64,000 bases of DNA, taken from contig CM073322.1 of NCBI GenBank assembly GCA_037043015.1, positions 28,938,864-29,002,863 on the forward strand, given 5' to 3'. Numbering within the stretch: the stretch's first letter is position 1; each line of letters begins with the position of its first letter. Under the pieces are notes generated by a model. It made no database searches, was not told the origin of the DNA, and worked only from the letters and a program-made list of their open reading frames with translations. Made by a program: the position numbers and the translations under genes. Shown here piece after piece: positions 35,219 to 46,334 of this stretch. This stretch comes from Bryum argenteum. Lineage: Eukaryota > Streptophyta > Bryopsida > Bryales > Bryaceae.

Positions 35219-35977
35219 ATGAGAACCCTCATCGGGGAGATGGCTAGGGCTTTTCCGGGAGAGGCACCCCCACCGGAGGTAGTCGAGAACCCTCCTACCC
35301 GGGTCGTACCCGAGACCACTGAGGCTGCCATGGCAGAGGAAGAGGAGTCCGCCGACACCGTAGCGATGGAGGAGCCAATCCCTCCACCCGTCCGCAGCCC
35401 GGAAAAGGTCCCGACCAGGACGGGCACCCTGCCACTCCTTCCCGAGGATAACCGGGGAGAGACAGAGACGGCCAGGGGAGGGATACACCATGAGGAGAGG
35501 GCTTCCCGGATAGAGGCGGACAGCAATAGGGTGAGGACTTCCTCACCAATCCCACCTGACCGGGTAGTGGACCCCATAGACGAGAGCCCTGCTCCCGCCC
35601 CGGAGGCCACGATCCAACCAGGGGAAGAAGGGAGGACCGACCTCCGTCCACCCGGACAGGGAGCAGAGGCACCCCAGCCCCTCCTAGGACCGGGGGCAAT
35701 TCCCCTCTCAGGATCTCCTGATCCCGAGGGTTCCCCTGGGTTAACCCACACCTCGGAGACTACCCTCCTTGTCCCCGAAGAGCTGGTGGAGGTCCCGGAG
35801 ACCGGGGAGGTATTTCCGGATACCTCGGCCCCCGTTCCTTCCGGAGTCACAGAGCTCGTGGACGGTGAGAGAACTGTCCCGTCACTTGGCGAGGAGGGAG
35901 AGGAAGAGGAAATCACCTCCCAACCCGATCCGAAGGCGTGGGTAGACGGCGCTCCGGCGACTGCCGAGGCTCTGTAA
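35219..35977 (+). CDS. In-frame continuation after the TAG, 252 residues
   Basis: Starts at an ATG two codons after the TAG that ends the 725-residue ORF, in the same frame. Same GC-rich codon use, same Pro/Glu/Thr-rich disordered composition, acidic C-terminus with GEEGEEEE. It could be the C-terminal part of one protein split by a nonsense mutation, a readthrough extension, or a separate short protein. No domain recognised. Confidence 0.6.
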   Translation: MRTLIGEMARAFPGEAPPPEVVENPPTRVVPETTEAAMAEEEESADTVAMEEPIPPPVRSPEKVPTRTGTLPLLPEDNRGETETARGGIHHEERASRIEADSNRVRTSSPIPPDRVVDPIDESPAPAPEATIQPGEEGRTDLRPPGQGAEAPQPLLGPGAIPLSGSPDPEGSPGLTHTSETTLLVPEELVEVPETGEVFPDTSAPVPSGVTELVDGERTVPSLGEEGEEEEITSQPDPKAWVDGAPATAEAL

Positions 35978-37171
35978 TGGCTGGAACAGGGAAGGTGGGG
36001 AGGGGGTGTATCGACCAAGGAGAGGTAGTTGTTTGCAGATGCCTCTGACCGAGGTTAGGATAGAGTTTGGTGCTTTTAATGCGAGTAGGAGAATGACGGC
36101 GCTAGACTGACAAGGGTTAGATTTAGAAAGATTCCCTGGCGCAGGATTTTGTCCTCTTCTGGGATGCCAGGGAGGATCCGCTACTTAGCCGAGGGAAGGA
36201 TACTCCCTCGGGGTCTTTTTGTGCCCTTGTAATACCCTAATTCAGTTGCAAGTACGCCCTTTCTTCCATTCTCCTTGTGTATGTGTGTGTGTGTGTGGGT
36301 GTGAGTTTGCGTACCACTTCCTGTTTCATGTCTTGCATGCTGTGCCGGGGTTATTGCGGAGTCCAGGAGGCCCTTGCTGTCCGGGCAAGAGAAAACGGTT
36401 CCGTCTCTGAACGGAGAGTAGTAAGGGAAGTAGAGAAGCTAACAGGAGAGGAGTGCGGCCAACGAACGGCACCTCTCGCTTAGGACACCGATTCAGTCTA
36501 TCCGTGCAGCGCCCAGGATTACGGCGGCCAGGAAGGGATTTCTGTCGCCTAACCGACTCCCGAGAACGTCATCGGTTGAGTCTCCCTGGATCGCTGAAGT
36601 CCGGGTAGGCAGGTTGGTGTATAGGTGATAGTGGTGAACTCCGGGTCAGTCGCGCCACCCCAGTTCAGTAACCCGGGATCTACTAACCCGGATAGCGAGT
36701 TGTGATAACCGGACCATAGGAGAACCGGATACTAACCTTTGTGACATGCGTGCGGGTCTAGAGTCCGGGCGTAGAGGGAGGTATAAGGGAAGTTCCTAAC
36801 AGGGTAAGGAGAGAGAGAGACTCGGTGACCTTTCCGGTCACGTTAATCAACGGGAAAAGTGGTCTAATCCCCCCACTTAGCTAAATCCGGGAAAACCCCT
36901 CTGAGGTGAATACAGAGGCTAAGCTAAACTATAAAAACCAAACCCCCCTCCCTTCTCCTGTCCGGGTAGCTTTTCCAGGACAAGATACAGGGTACAAGGG
37001 TGATCTGAAACTACCCGGATAGCACAAATCCGGGTTGGCTAACTGGTGGAAATTGTTGTCCTTGCACTTTACAGGATCTCCGTGGACGAATACTCGGGTT
37101 CTTGTTTGGGAAACCTCTTTTACCACGAAAAAGGGTTATCCGGACACGAATCAGGAAAGCACGTTACGACA
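35978..37171. other. GC-rich non-coding right end of the insertion
   Basis: Continues the ccgggt-rich composition of the ORF but has stops in all frames. It holds a TG microsatellite at about 36276-36304, a tccctcggggtctttttgtg stretch near 36200 that could mark a transcript end, and a tataaaaac box near 36932. It should be the 3' UTR and, if the element is LTR-class, the right LTR, but I cannot match it to the left end. Confidence 0.5.
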
Positions 37172-37176
37172 TTTAT
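37172..37176. repeat. Target-site duplication, right copy (TTTAT)
   Basis: Exact 5-bp match to 30705-30709, directly after the ...gaca end of the insertion. Confidence 0.88.
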
Positions 37177-37268
37177 TAACTAGATTACTGAAATAAGGTT
37201 CTTTGCCAATCCAAGAACGTACAAAACATCATAAAGTGATAGCAACCGGCCATTTGTGAGTTGCAAAA

Positions 37269-37600
37269 TCACGAAGCCATAACCCTCAGATTGTTGTGAG
37301 TTATTGTCACCCAATAATATAGTTTTTGGAGTATCAAAAACTTATATTTTTGAAAATGATGAAATGAAAGAGACATATGTTGACTTGCACGAGAGTCAAG
37401 ATACCGTGCTTGGCGTGTGCCATAATCACTTTTAATTTCTGCTGAAAACAGTTCTAGGATGCTCAGAATAATTGTATAAGATTTTGATGTTCCCAAATCT
37501 CGTTGTTTCTTTATAATTTTAGTTGTTTCTTCCTACATTCAGAAGCTTTATGACCTAGTTTGCCACACTAGTGACAAACCAGACATGAACTTATTCTAGG
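37269..37600 (-). pseudogene. Copia element 2 protease and gag zinc knuckle
   Basis: RYLDSRASQHMS is the protease active site with G changed to R (DSGAS expected). Upstream, near 37520-37580, is CGKLGHKASEC, the end of a CCHC knuckle, with an internal stop before it. Confidence 0.78.
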
Positions 37601-37639
37601 ACTTCGACATAGGTTGTGTACAATTACTGCACGCTGCAA

Positions 37640-37960
37640 ATCTATAAGGAAGGATTAAGATGAGACAATTTTGTAAGGATGGAGGCTCTCGCCGTTTGCT
37701 TTGGTTGGCAATATTGCGTACCCTTGCTAGCTCCATTCGAAGAACACAAGCATGGACTATCACAAAGGATTATCATTGGAACCTTGTCCAAAGTTCTAAA
37801 CAATTGTGCATTGAAAGAGCCTTCGGCATACTCAATAGCAGATGGAGGATTTTGCTCTAAGAGAATTGACACGCGCCTTAACAATGTGCCTAAATTGGTG
37901 AGCACGTGCTTAATTTTCCACAAATTCAAGGTGAAAGAAGGTTAGTAGAGGATATTATTG
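37640..37960 (+). pseudogene. PIF/Harbinger transposase C-terminal fragment
   Basis: CIERAFGILNSRWRILL matches the conserved IERAFGxLKxRWRIL block with the last catalytic Glu of PIF/Harbinger DDE transposases. In a neighbouring frame NNVPKLVSTCLIFHKF is the following block (VxxxVxACxxLHN). Several frameshifts. The paralogous stretch at 49084-49452 shares KNVPKLVSTCL. Confidence 0.75.
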
Positions 37961-39237
37961 TACAACTTGTGAATTAATTAATCACCAAAGCCAACTCTTT
38001 GAATAAGTATTATAAGCTTCCTAATTATCTGCAATACCCTATCAACTTCTCCAAGCAAGTAACTCTTTCATGCAATAGTTCATAAGCCATATGATCAAGG
38101 TTATTTTTAGCAACTAGTTGATTCTACCAAATAAAACAAATAACAATTAGAAAATAACCATTGTATTTATACGCCAAGCAACAAACATCAACCACTAGAA
38201 TTCTAAAACAATCTTATTTACATCTTTAACCTTTTAGTGACAATGAGACCAAAAACTTGTCACTGACGCTAATGTAATGAATGTAGAGGCAAAAATAAGA
38301 AAAATAGGGGTTTAGGGGGTTCTCATCAAGTGAAGGGGCACGAACTGCGCATGAAATTCAACAATGGATATAGTTAGCAAATTAATATGACAATAAATAA
38401 AGAGCATTATAATGGTATATTGGAGCACTACAACGACATCTACATTGTACAAGGTGTCACGCAATTCCAAAAATCTAATATCCTTGGGTTCAGCCACACT
38501 TTATCCTTCTTTTCTCAATTGGAACTTATCTCATTTGAATTCTTATCCAACCACTAAACTAGGTTATTCAGCCACCGCTAAATCTGCCAGAAATGCAGTG
38601 TAAATCGTAGAATCTTGACATCCAAGCGGTCAAGTGGCCTGAAAATTTGCCTACTCCTGACACATTTGCCTACACCTGACACATTTGCCTACATACCATT
38701 CTATCCGGCCCAATTAAGCAAAGTTGCCGTCTACTTTTGCACAATTTGCCTTAATGATACACAGTCACTAGTGACCACAATCACCGTGATCACTAAAGTA
38801 TTAAGAATCATCATATAAATAGTAGACTCACTAAATACAATTGGGAGCTTATAAGACAGACTTTATACCAAACCCAAGATTTAATACCTACTAGCATATA
38901 TAATTACACAACATACAAAAGTAAACATAAAGAAAAATTTCACATCCTCACTACATTAATGCACATATGCACTGTTATGTCGCTAATTAAATTTTCAATG
39001 TTTTCACCATGATCAATCTATCTCGACCAAGCCATAATGAAACACCCACACATCTAACTTTTGAAGCTCATAACAAATTAGAGAATTTTTAAAAGTCAAT
39101 CCAAGCTTCTACTTTGCCTAGGAACACAAATTGCTCGCATGGCTACCTTCATCACAAATTTGCCACGTTGACATTTTTATCACTATTGAAATGACCCAAA
39201 TATGATCATGCACTTGAAACTTTTTATACAACCATGC
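37961..39237. other. AT-rich DNA without recognised gene
   Basis: No coding sense. A 19-bp unit (atttgcctactcctgacac) is repeated twice, with a partial third copy, near 38644-38690. Confidence 0.45.
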
Positions 39238-39677
39238 TTAGGGCCGCTTTACACGAGGGGCCAAGCCATTGATGGGGCCAATTCATGGCCAAATCCTCTC
39301 TTGTGATTGGTTCAATTCTGAAAATTGGCCCGAGGGGCTTTACGTGGGGAGTCAAGGCCAATTTTCTGAAATTATATTATAATGGGTGGGGGACAAGTTA
39401 TGACACGGCCCGCGCTCCAAAAGTTGGGAGATACAAGAATGGAAGGCCAATTCATGGCCTAGAGGCAGTTGCTTGATTTCAATGAATACAAAATCATTAT
39501 TTTACTAAAATATTTTAATGTGAACAAATCAAAAGCATGGAATGTAGCTAATTAATACAAATTGGCCCCATGGGCTTGTTTTTCCTTCTACAAATCGGCC
39601 CCAAGGGCTTTACACATGTGGGAATTAAAAGGCTTGAAGAGTTGTTGGCCTTGACTCCCCATGTAAAGCGTCCCTTA
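39238..39677. mobile_element. 434-bp PIF/Harbinger-type MITE
   Basis: Element 39241-39674 lies between TTA target duplications (39238-39240 and 39675-39677). Imperfect terminal inverted repeats: gggccgctttacacgagggg on the left and, inverted, gggacgctttacatggggag on the right. A second copy of the terminal motif (ggggctttacgtggggagtc) lies internally near 39332. A TTA duplication and GGG-starting TIRs are the PIF/Tourist signature. Confidence 0.8.
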
Positions 39678-39906
39678 AAACACAATGACACAATCAACGA
39701 CATCACTGGCTTGAGAAACTACGATTTGACACAATTTCATGGAAATGGTGTCATGTCTATAATAGTAACATGCGAAAGTCAAAGTGCACTCCAGATCCCG
39801 AATTATCACATTCCACGAATCAGCCAGGGCAGGAGGGCCAGGAATAGTAAGAGAGCGGTAGGTATGACGACAAGTAAATAAGGTTTCAAGAGGCCAGGGG
39901 ATTTTT

Positions 39907-40000
39907 GTTGGGAACTGCAAACTGCAAACTTCAAGTTGGGAACTGCAAACTGCAAGCTGGGAACTGCAAACTGCAAGTTGGGAACTGCAAACTGCAAGTT
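39907..40000. repeat. 21-bp minisatellite, four copies
   Basis: Unit gttgggaactgcaaactgca(a). The first copy is extended by 7 bp; the others are nearly exact. Confidence 0.88.
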
Positions 40001-40179
40001 TTTTCAAAACTTGTAGCAGCCCAAGCAAAGCTGCCCAGCAGGGTCACATCCCACAAGGAAGTAGAGAGATAGAAACTCCGGTCCCTTTCTAAGGGGCCGG
40101 CGTGAATGAAGTGTCCGTTCGTAATGCTAATATCCCGATGGCCACCGGACAAGGGGAAATTGGAACAATACTACTTCCC

Positions 40180-40440
40180 CCTCTCGAGGGTGGACACTAT
40201 AACTACGCTAGTTTCTAGCCTAGTTACTAGTGCCTTGAGGATACTTGACATAGTATCCCCCCAAAGGACTTTGAGGTACCCATACAACAAGGTCCAAGGA
40301 CCCCCCACAATAGTTGGGTGGACTATAGTGGTGAGCACCACGCCGGCATGGGGAATGGAACCCACGACCTCCTCAATGGGGGCCATGAGCCCCAACCACC
40401 AAGCCAAGGCTTGTGGTGCCTTCACAAGGATGTACAAGTA
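40180..40440 (-). repeat. SINE-like element with tRNA-type head
   Basis: On the minus strand a tRNA-like head has an A-box region ccttggcttggtggttgggg (40409-40390) and a B-box region gtgggttccattccc (40365-40351). It is followed by a body containing accactatagtccaccc and aggcactagtaac. The body recurs 1.4 kb away at 41605-41770 without the head. This fits a tRNA-derived SINE with a 5'-truncated sibling. Confidence 0.6.
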
Positions 40441-41604
40441 CGCTTGAAGCAGGAGAGGATGACTACGGCGTCCTTGTTGCGTGGGTGAAGAAAGGCTTAG
40501 ATCCTTCGATTCGGAGCTTTCAAGCTTTCACGGAGTTGCAGTACCTGTGCGTGAGGTTCTGGTTCGAGTTTACGCTACAGCTGCTTCCGGACAGCCGCAC
40601 TGTTCATTGATACGAATGCGGATGATTGACGGATAGACTTCTCTATTCATCGGCACTTTCATTGTTGGTAGCGGGAACGCTTTTCATCCACTTCGATCTG
40701 GCAATAATGATGGTGAGGCCCTTTTCGGGCAAGTTGTGAGGGGGCTACTTTTCAGTGGATAAGTTCATTTTGGGATTCACTTTCATTATTTGACCCCTGG
40801 AAAGAGAAAGGCCTAAATTTTATGTTTCAAGCTTGCTCTCTTGGATTTCCATTTATTTTCAGGTTTGTAATTGTAAGATCTGATACATTACTGGCGGACA
40901 TATACCGTATATATGTTCATGAGGTTAGCATAGATTTATAATTCTCACCAAAATTCTTCATTGTACTGAAAAGAATTGGAATTTTTTATTTTATCTTATT
41001 ATTATTTTTTAATGGAAGTGAATTAGGGGGGTAAAAGAACCACTCTTAGAAATAAGTGTGACTTGAGGCTTGTCAAATTCTTGTTCCTACGTGTGTAAAA
41101 AAATATCTTTGAATTTTCACATGGAGGTATGTTGAAATTCAAATACTTAATTAGGCTTACTCATGCACTTAAAAAGGCATACAAAGCTTCTTGTAGAGGT
41201 TGATATAATAGTAATTATGTTGTTATCGTAATAAGTTGAGTTCATTATATGTAGAATCCAGATTGTAGGATCATGCCTTGGTACTCATTTTATGGGTACA
41301 AAAAGGAAATTTGAGAAAAAGGAAAACCTTCATTTTCGATGAATTTTTGAAGTTTCTGCAATCTAGTTACTTATAAGCAATTTCTTTGTTATAGTTTATT
41401 TCTAGACACACATGAGCAAGAAAAGCTCACGGAGTAGCTTTGCATTAGAGGGTGGGAGATTTCACATGAAGGAAACAAGTCATTGATTTCAATCCAACAA
41501 AAGCTTTAAGAAGAGAAACTCCAACCTATTTAGCGTGATTAAGAGTGTTTGTTTGACCTACCCTTGAATGTACGTTCGAAGATCATTACACCAATGGTGT
41601 GACT
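40441..41604. other. Spacer between the two SINE-like copies
   Basis: A 65-codon open frame at 40413-40610 has balanced composition but no recognised relatives. The rest is AT-rich and non-coding. Confidence 0.4.
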
Positions 41605-41770
41605 ACTAACCCCTCTCCAAGTGAACACTATGCTAATTCCTACCTAGCCACTAGTGCCTTAGAGATATCATACATGATATTCCTTTGAAGGGCTTTGGAG
41701 TATCCATACTACGAGGTCCAAGAACCTCCCACCATAGTTGGATGGACTATGGTGGTGAACAAAAGCCTTA
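41605..41770 (-). repeat. 5'-truncated copy of the same SINE-like body
   Basis: Aligns with 40185-40348 in the same orientation: the blocks accaccatagtccatcc, gaggttcttggacctcgtag and aaggcactagtggctagg correspond one to one. I estimate 70-75% identity. The tRNA-like head is absent. Confidence 0.65.
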
Positions 41771-41989
41771 CAAGTATTGCACGACCATACTCTAGCGGTT
41801 TGTGGTATTTTGGACCTAACTTTGAGGTCGGGGAAATACATCAAATTTGAGCATGTTTTAGAAAATGTACACTGAGAAAATTCACCTTGCCTAGATGGAA
41901 CTTTTAAACCTTGAACTTTATATATCTTCTAAACCATGAGGGAATTAGAGGCATGAATGGTCGTTAAAAAGATGTGGAAAAACTCTACT

Positions 41990-42933
41990 ATCTCTAACCC
42001 CTAGATGTCCTTGGGGGTTTTTTTAGCCAAAAACACATTTCCAAAAAAATTGTCTTAAATGAAAATGAATATAATCTATATAGATCTCAAAGTTACAAAC
42101 TTGTAGTCGACTTGTTGTAGGTCATGTGTGGACCAAAAGTTGACTCATGAGAACTAGATTCTGGGATTATTGTGCAAAATATGCTCCAAAATTCCATTAT
42201 TTTCACTATGAAGTGAAAAATCTACCAACAAACCATTTGCAATAAAAATAGCATCAACAAGAAGTTGTTCATCTTCATCCCAAAAACACTTCTGTACCAA
42301 AAAAATCATTAAAAAGTATCTTGGCTTAAATCATAGCTTTCATTGCAATGGTGAAAAGTACCAAAAAATTTACAAAGGAAAAATAGTCCAAAACTAGACC
42401 TTTTGCACTCAAATTCATGCCTTACCTTCAATACATCTTTGATTGGGTCGAGGTTTTTGCCACTAAAATTTAGATTATATTGGAATGCATTTGAGAAAAT
42501 CAAATCAAAAGCTAATGGCGGATAAAGGAGATAGAACTCCTCAAAACCCATCCATCTTTTCACTTTTTTCATTGTAAGAATATCTTTGCAAATCCAGTAC
42601 CAAAGTCATTTGGATCAAAAATCTTCCAACTAGAATGCATCTAAAAATCATACTTATAAAAAAATTAATCATAAAATTCTAAATTGGATTTCACATATTT
42701 GGCTTAATGTTTGAAAACCCAAAAACTAAAGCTCCCTTGAGTTAAATGCATGCCATTTATTCATACCACATTGCATGGGTTTGGTGCTTTAACCACACAA
42801 CCTAGACTTTATTTGGGACCCAACTCAAATACTTTTGTAAACACAATCTACATAAAGAAGTTATAACTTTTCAATGTTTCTGCCTATAATTCAAAATGTA
42901 GTTTTTAAAAAATTAGTAAGGTTAAGGAGTTAA
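41990..42933. repeat. Diverged copy of the TTAA-element family
   Basis: Starts ctaacccctagatgtcc and ends near ggagttaa at about 42933. Interior blocks (catcattttcactatgaagt, agttgttcatcttcatcc) match 42983-43943 and 54824-55777. Ends are too eroded to define the duplication. Confidence 0.5.
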
Positions 42934-42982
42934 AGATGCATAACATTGAACATAATTGACTTACAGATGAAATGAAAGTTGA

Positions 42983-43943
42983 TTAACCCCTAAACGCCCG
43001 AGCCTATTTTTAGCAGAAAAGCACATTTCCTTAGAAATCGTCATAGATGAAAATCAAGAGAAGCTATTAAGATCTTAGCTGTACAAATTTGTAATAGACT
43101 TATCGAAGATCATGTGGACCAAAATTCGAGTCATGAGGCCTTATAGATCGGGAGATCATAACATATTAATATCAAAAACAAACTGCAAAATTTCATCATT
43201 TTCACTTTGAGGTGGAAATGCTACCGATATACCTATTGCAATGAAAAAATCACCAACTAGAAAGATGTTCACCTTCATCTTAATAAGTCCTTTACCCAAA
43301 AAAAATTCATCAAAAAAAATTCTTGGCTCAAATAAAAGCCATGCAATGGTAAAAACTACCGAACATTTTACAAAGGAAAAATAGTCCAAAACTAGACCCT
43401 TTGCATTCAATTTCATGCCTTATCTTCAAAACATCTTCGATCTTGTTAAGGTTTCTACCACTTAGACTAGACTCTAATTGGAGGCCATCCCAAATAATTA
43501 AGTTGAAATCCAACGGTGGATGAGGGAGATATAGCTACTCAAATATCATCCATTTTCTCACTTTTTCTATTAACAAAACATCATTGCAAATCCAATAGCA
43601 AAATCATTTAGATCAAGAAACTTCTCACTACAAAGTTGTTAAGAATCACCTTAAGATCATGACCATGAAAAAAAAATCATGAAAAACTATTTTTAATTTC
43701 ACATAATTGGCTTGCAATGGTAATAAATGCCCCATGCTTGGAATCCCAAAAACAAGAGCTTTCTTCACTAAAGTGCATTGTATGGGATTGAAAATTTTAC
43801 AACACAAACTAGACTTGATTTGGAACCTAACCCAAGTGATTTCATCCAAAATGGACCTCGGATGAAGAAGATATGGCTCTTAAAAGTTTCTGGATGTACA
43901 TCCACAATGTCGTTTTTCGACATCGTGGGCGTTTAAGGGTTAA
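42983..43943. mobile_element. TTAA-bounded TIR element, copy a (961 bp)
   Basis: Left end ttaacccctaaacgcccgag; right end inverted ttaacccttaaacgcccacg, matching over the first 16-17 bp. Non-coding. Its interior matches the segments at 41990-42933 and 54824-55777. Confidence 0.7.
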
Positions 43944-46300
43944 GTACGGTTATGAGTTTTTGAAAATTAGACAAGATCATTTTGGAAATATAACATCTCA
44001 AGATTTAAAAAGCTAAAAAATAGTCACCTTCGAAGGTGTATAAATTTTTTTATGAAGAATCATAGATGTAAACTAAGTATAACTTTGGCAATTCTTATAG
44101 TGTAAAGTGGATCTGGAACATGAACTGTATGGGTTTGCTTTTTCTAGAAAAGAATTTTATCTCACTACCCACCTTCTTACACCCCTTCTGATTTTCCGTC
44201 CTTGTTTCCACTTTCTTTTCTCTCATTTCAATAATGATTAAAAAAAAAAATTGCATTTATTACAAGTTAGCAATGTCTTTTGAAATCCTTAACTTCATGA
44301 GACTAATTGAGATTGGTAATCCAATCAATAGTCAGTACTATTATTTATTTAGAGCAATTTTAGTTAGTACACATAAACATAGTCAAACATTACTTAACAA
44401 TTTTCACTAATCAAGGTCACCTCAATCAGATGATACTTTCAACTATTACAACAACAAGGAATAGTTGTTTTTATTTTATGCAATGTTGATTGGCAACTTT
44501 ATTCTTCTAGGCCAATTTCAATTGAAAACTTTTGTTGTTCTAGGCCAATCTCAATTGAATATTTTTGTTGTTCAGAGTCCAATCTCAATTGGTAACTTCA
44601 TTCTTCCATGACAATCTTGATTGCAATTAGGAATTATTATTTTTTCAAGCCAATCTCAATTAACAATTCATTAGTGTTTTTCAAGACTGGTCTTAGGTGG
44701 CAACCATGGTTGTTCAAAAAAATCTCTATTAGCAATTATTGTTGTTTCACGCCAATCTTCCTTCACAATTGTGGTTGTTCCATGCTAATCTTACTATTTG
44801 GAACAATTTTAGTCTTCATTGTACTATTCATACTGTTATACCTTTTACAACAATGCCAAGAAAAGGAGACAAATAATCAACTCACATGACAAGCTTAAAA
44901 GACCTATTGTCAACGAATGGAGCCATCTTGTGCTCTTTCTTTCAAGCCAAATTGGAAGGATGCTTGGGAGAAATCAATGCCTAAAGAAGAAGTAACTTCT
45001 ATGTAGTCAGTTTACCATAGGACTCTGGCAGTAGACATTTGGAAAAATCAAATTTTTCGTTAAACAAAAATGGGCTACACTATCATGGAGATGCCTAAAG
45101 TTCATAGTAAGTAGATCACGTCCTGCGGTAATGATACATCTATGGCTCAACTCCACTTTGGAGAGTTAAATGAGCCAAAAAAATTTGGGCAACCATGAGA
45201 GGGTCTATTCTTTAGGTGATTCGGATTAAGTGTAATGCTAAGTGCTTTTTGAACAAGGAATCAACCTCCTAAGTGGGAACATTCAAGATATGGGAGGCCT
45301 TGATATGTGGCATTAAGGGGGCATGGTGAAGAGGGAAGACACGAATATTATCTCAAGTCGACAATAGACTAAGCTTGACTACAAGGTCACATGCTCTTTT
45401 GCAACTTGCAAATGAGGACTAGAATAGTGACACAAGTGAGGACTTAGGTTGTACTAAATATTGAGAAGTAAAGATTGCCACCTATAAGGCTATTATTATT
45501 ACAATTGTTAGGTGGCTCTAAATAATAACAAGTGAGGATTGAGATTGTTTCAAATAATGAGAAGTGATGAGTGATGACTAAGATTGTTATGGATAGAGAG
45601 TAGTAAGGACTATTGCCTACACTAGCAAAGTTTTGATAAGATTAGTAAGAAGTGAAGAGTGAGATTTTTTTGCATAGTGGCAATTGAGAAAATAGACTTA
45701 TAATAGTAAAAATTGTTGGCTTTTACCAATAATAATTAAATTATTGCAATCACCGACTTACATCATCTCAAGTAAAGAGAATTGTGGAGTGTACCCTTGA
45801 TTTATCACAATCGCTATGTTTCATTAAAAATCTAACAATTACAAACTAACATGCCTTAAGAAAGTGACAATTGAGGATTTTGTTTGGAATAGTCACTACA
45901 TACTAACAATTATCACTCAAAGTTACCATAACTACCAACTAAGATTCCCTTAAAGATTGGCAAGTAAGAACAACATATTAGAATCATTACAACTGCCATG
46001 TGTTGCCAAAATTAGTGATTATTGCCAACTAAGATTGCCTTGAATAGTGCAATTATCGAATTTTCCCTCAAATAATTATAATTGTTGATTATTAGCTGTA
46101 ACAGTCTCAATTGTTAACTTGCGCCAAAAATTTACAATTAATACTCATATTGCTTTACATAGTCACAATTAAAAAATGTTTATAATTGTCACCTTTTGAC
46201 CATTACAACCACATGTGGTGATTGGATTTCGTCAACTATGATTTCAACCTTCTTATGAGATAAATCCAAAATGATCACAAGAGCTCACTAAGACATGTTT
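43944..46300. repeat. AT-rich DNA with degenerate repeats
   Basis: From about 44500 to 44810 a loose unit of about 50 bp (ccaatctcaattg ... ttgttgttc) repeats five to seven times. From 45480 to 46210 related words (aattgag/gattgag/caattgtt) recur without clean periodicity. No gene. Confidence 0.5.
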
Positions 46301-46334
46301 TCAAATAGTGATTGATATCAATCTTTCCATTTTC

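Larger units (their letters stand above)
30710..37171 (+). mobile_element. 6462-bp insertion with TG...CA ends and TTTAT duplication
   Basis: Bounded by perfect 5-bp duplications TTTAT (30705-30709 and 37172-37176). Ends are tgtcaaacc... and ...gttacgaca, the TG...CA form left by LTR-type integrases. The host sequence (copia element 2) reads in frame across the removed element. Contents: a left end with aataaa at 30781, tatataatgg at 30791 and a 15-bp GC-rich tandem repeat; an AT-richer middle (about 31600-33000) with a tRNA-like SINE segment; a GC-rich ORF pair (33038-35977); and a GC-rich non-coding right end with a tataaaaac box near 36932. I do not find matching LTRs, and no RT, integrase or protease was recognised, so it looks like a non-autonomous or recombinant LTR-class element. 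Confidence 0.82.
30011..37600 (-). mobile_element. Ty1/copia element 2, split by the 6.46-kb insertion
   Basis: Parts lie at about 37600-37172 (gag zinc knuckle and protease) and 30709-30060 (pre-integrase region and integrase N-half). Joining the two sides across one TTTAT copy gives a continuous copia frame (NLISV-I-stop-LINTRNTMVIF), which proves the insertion. The integrase stops after FTNPY at about 30060, where the LTR tail of element 1 begins. Gag N-terminus, RT and LTRs are missing. Confidence 0.85.

Noticed and set aside
39907-40000. CRISPR-like regular repeats
   Set aside because: Units are directly adjacent with no spacers, and the genome is that of a plant.
40413-40610. 65-codon protein gene
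   Set aside because: Overlaps the SINE head, is short and has no recognisable relatives or splice partners.
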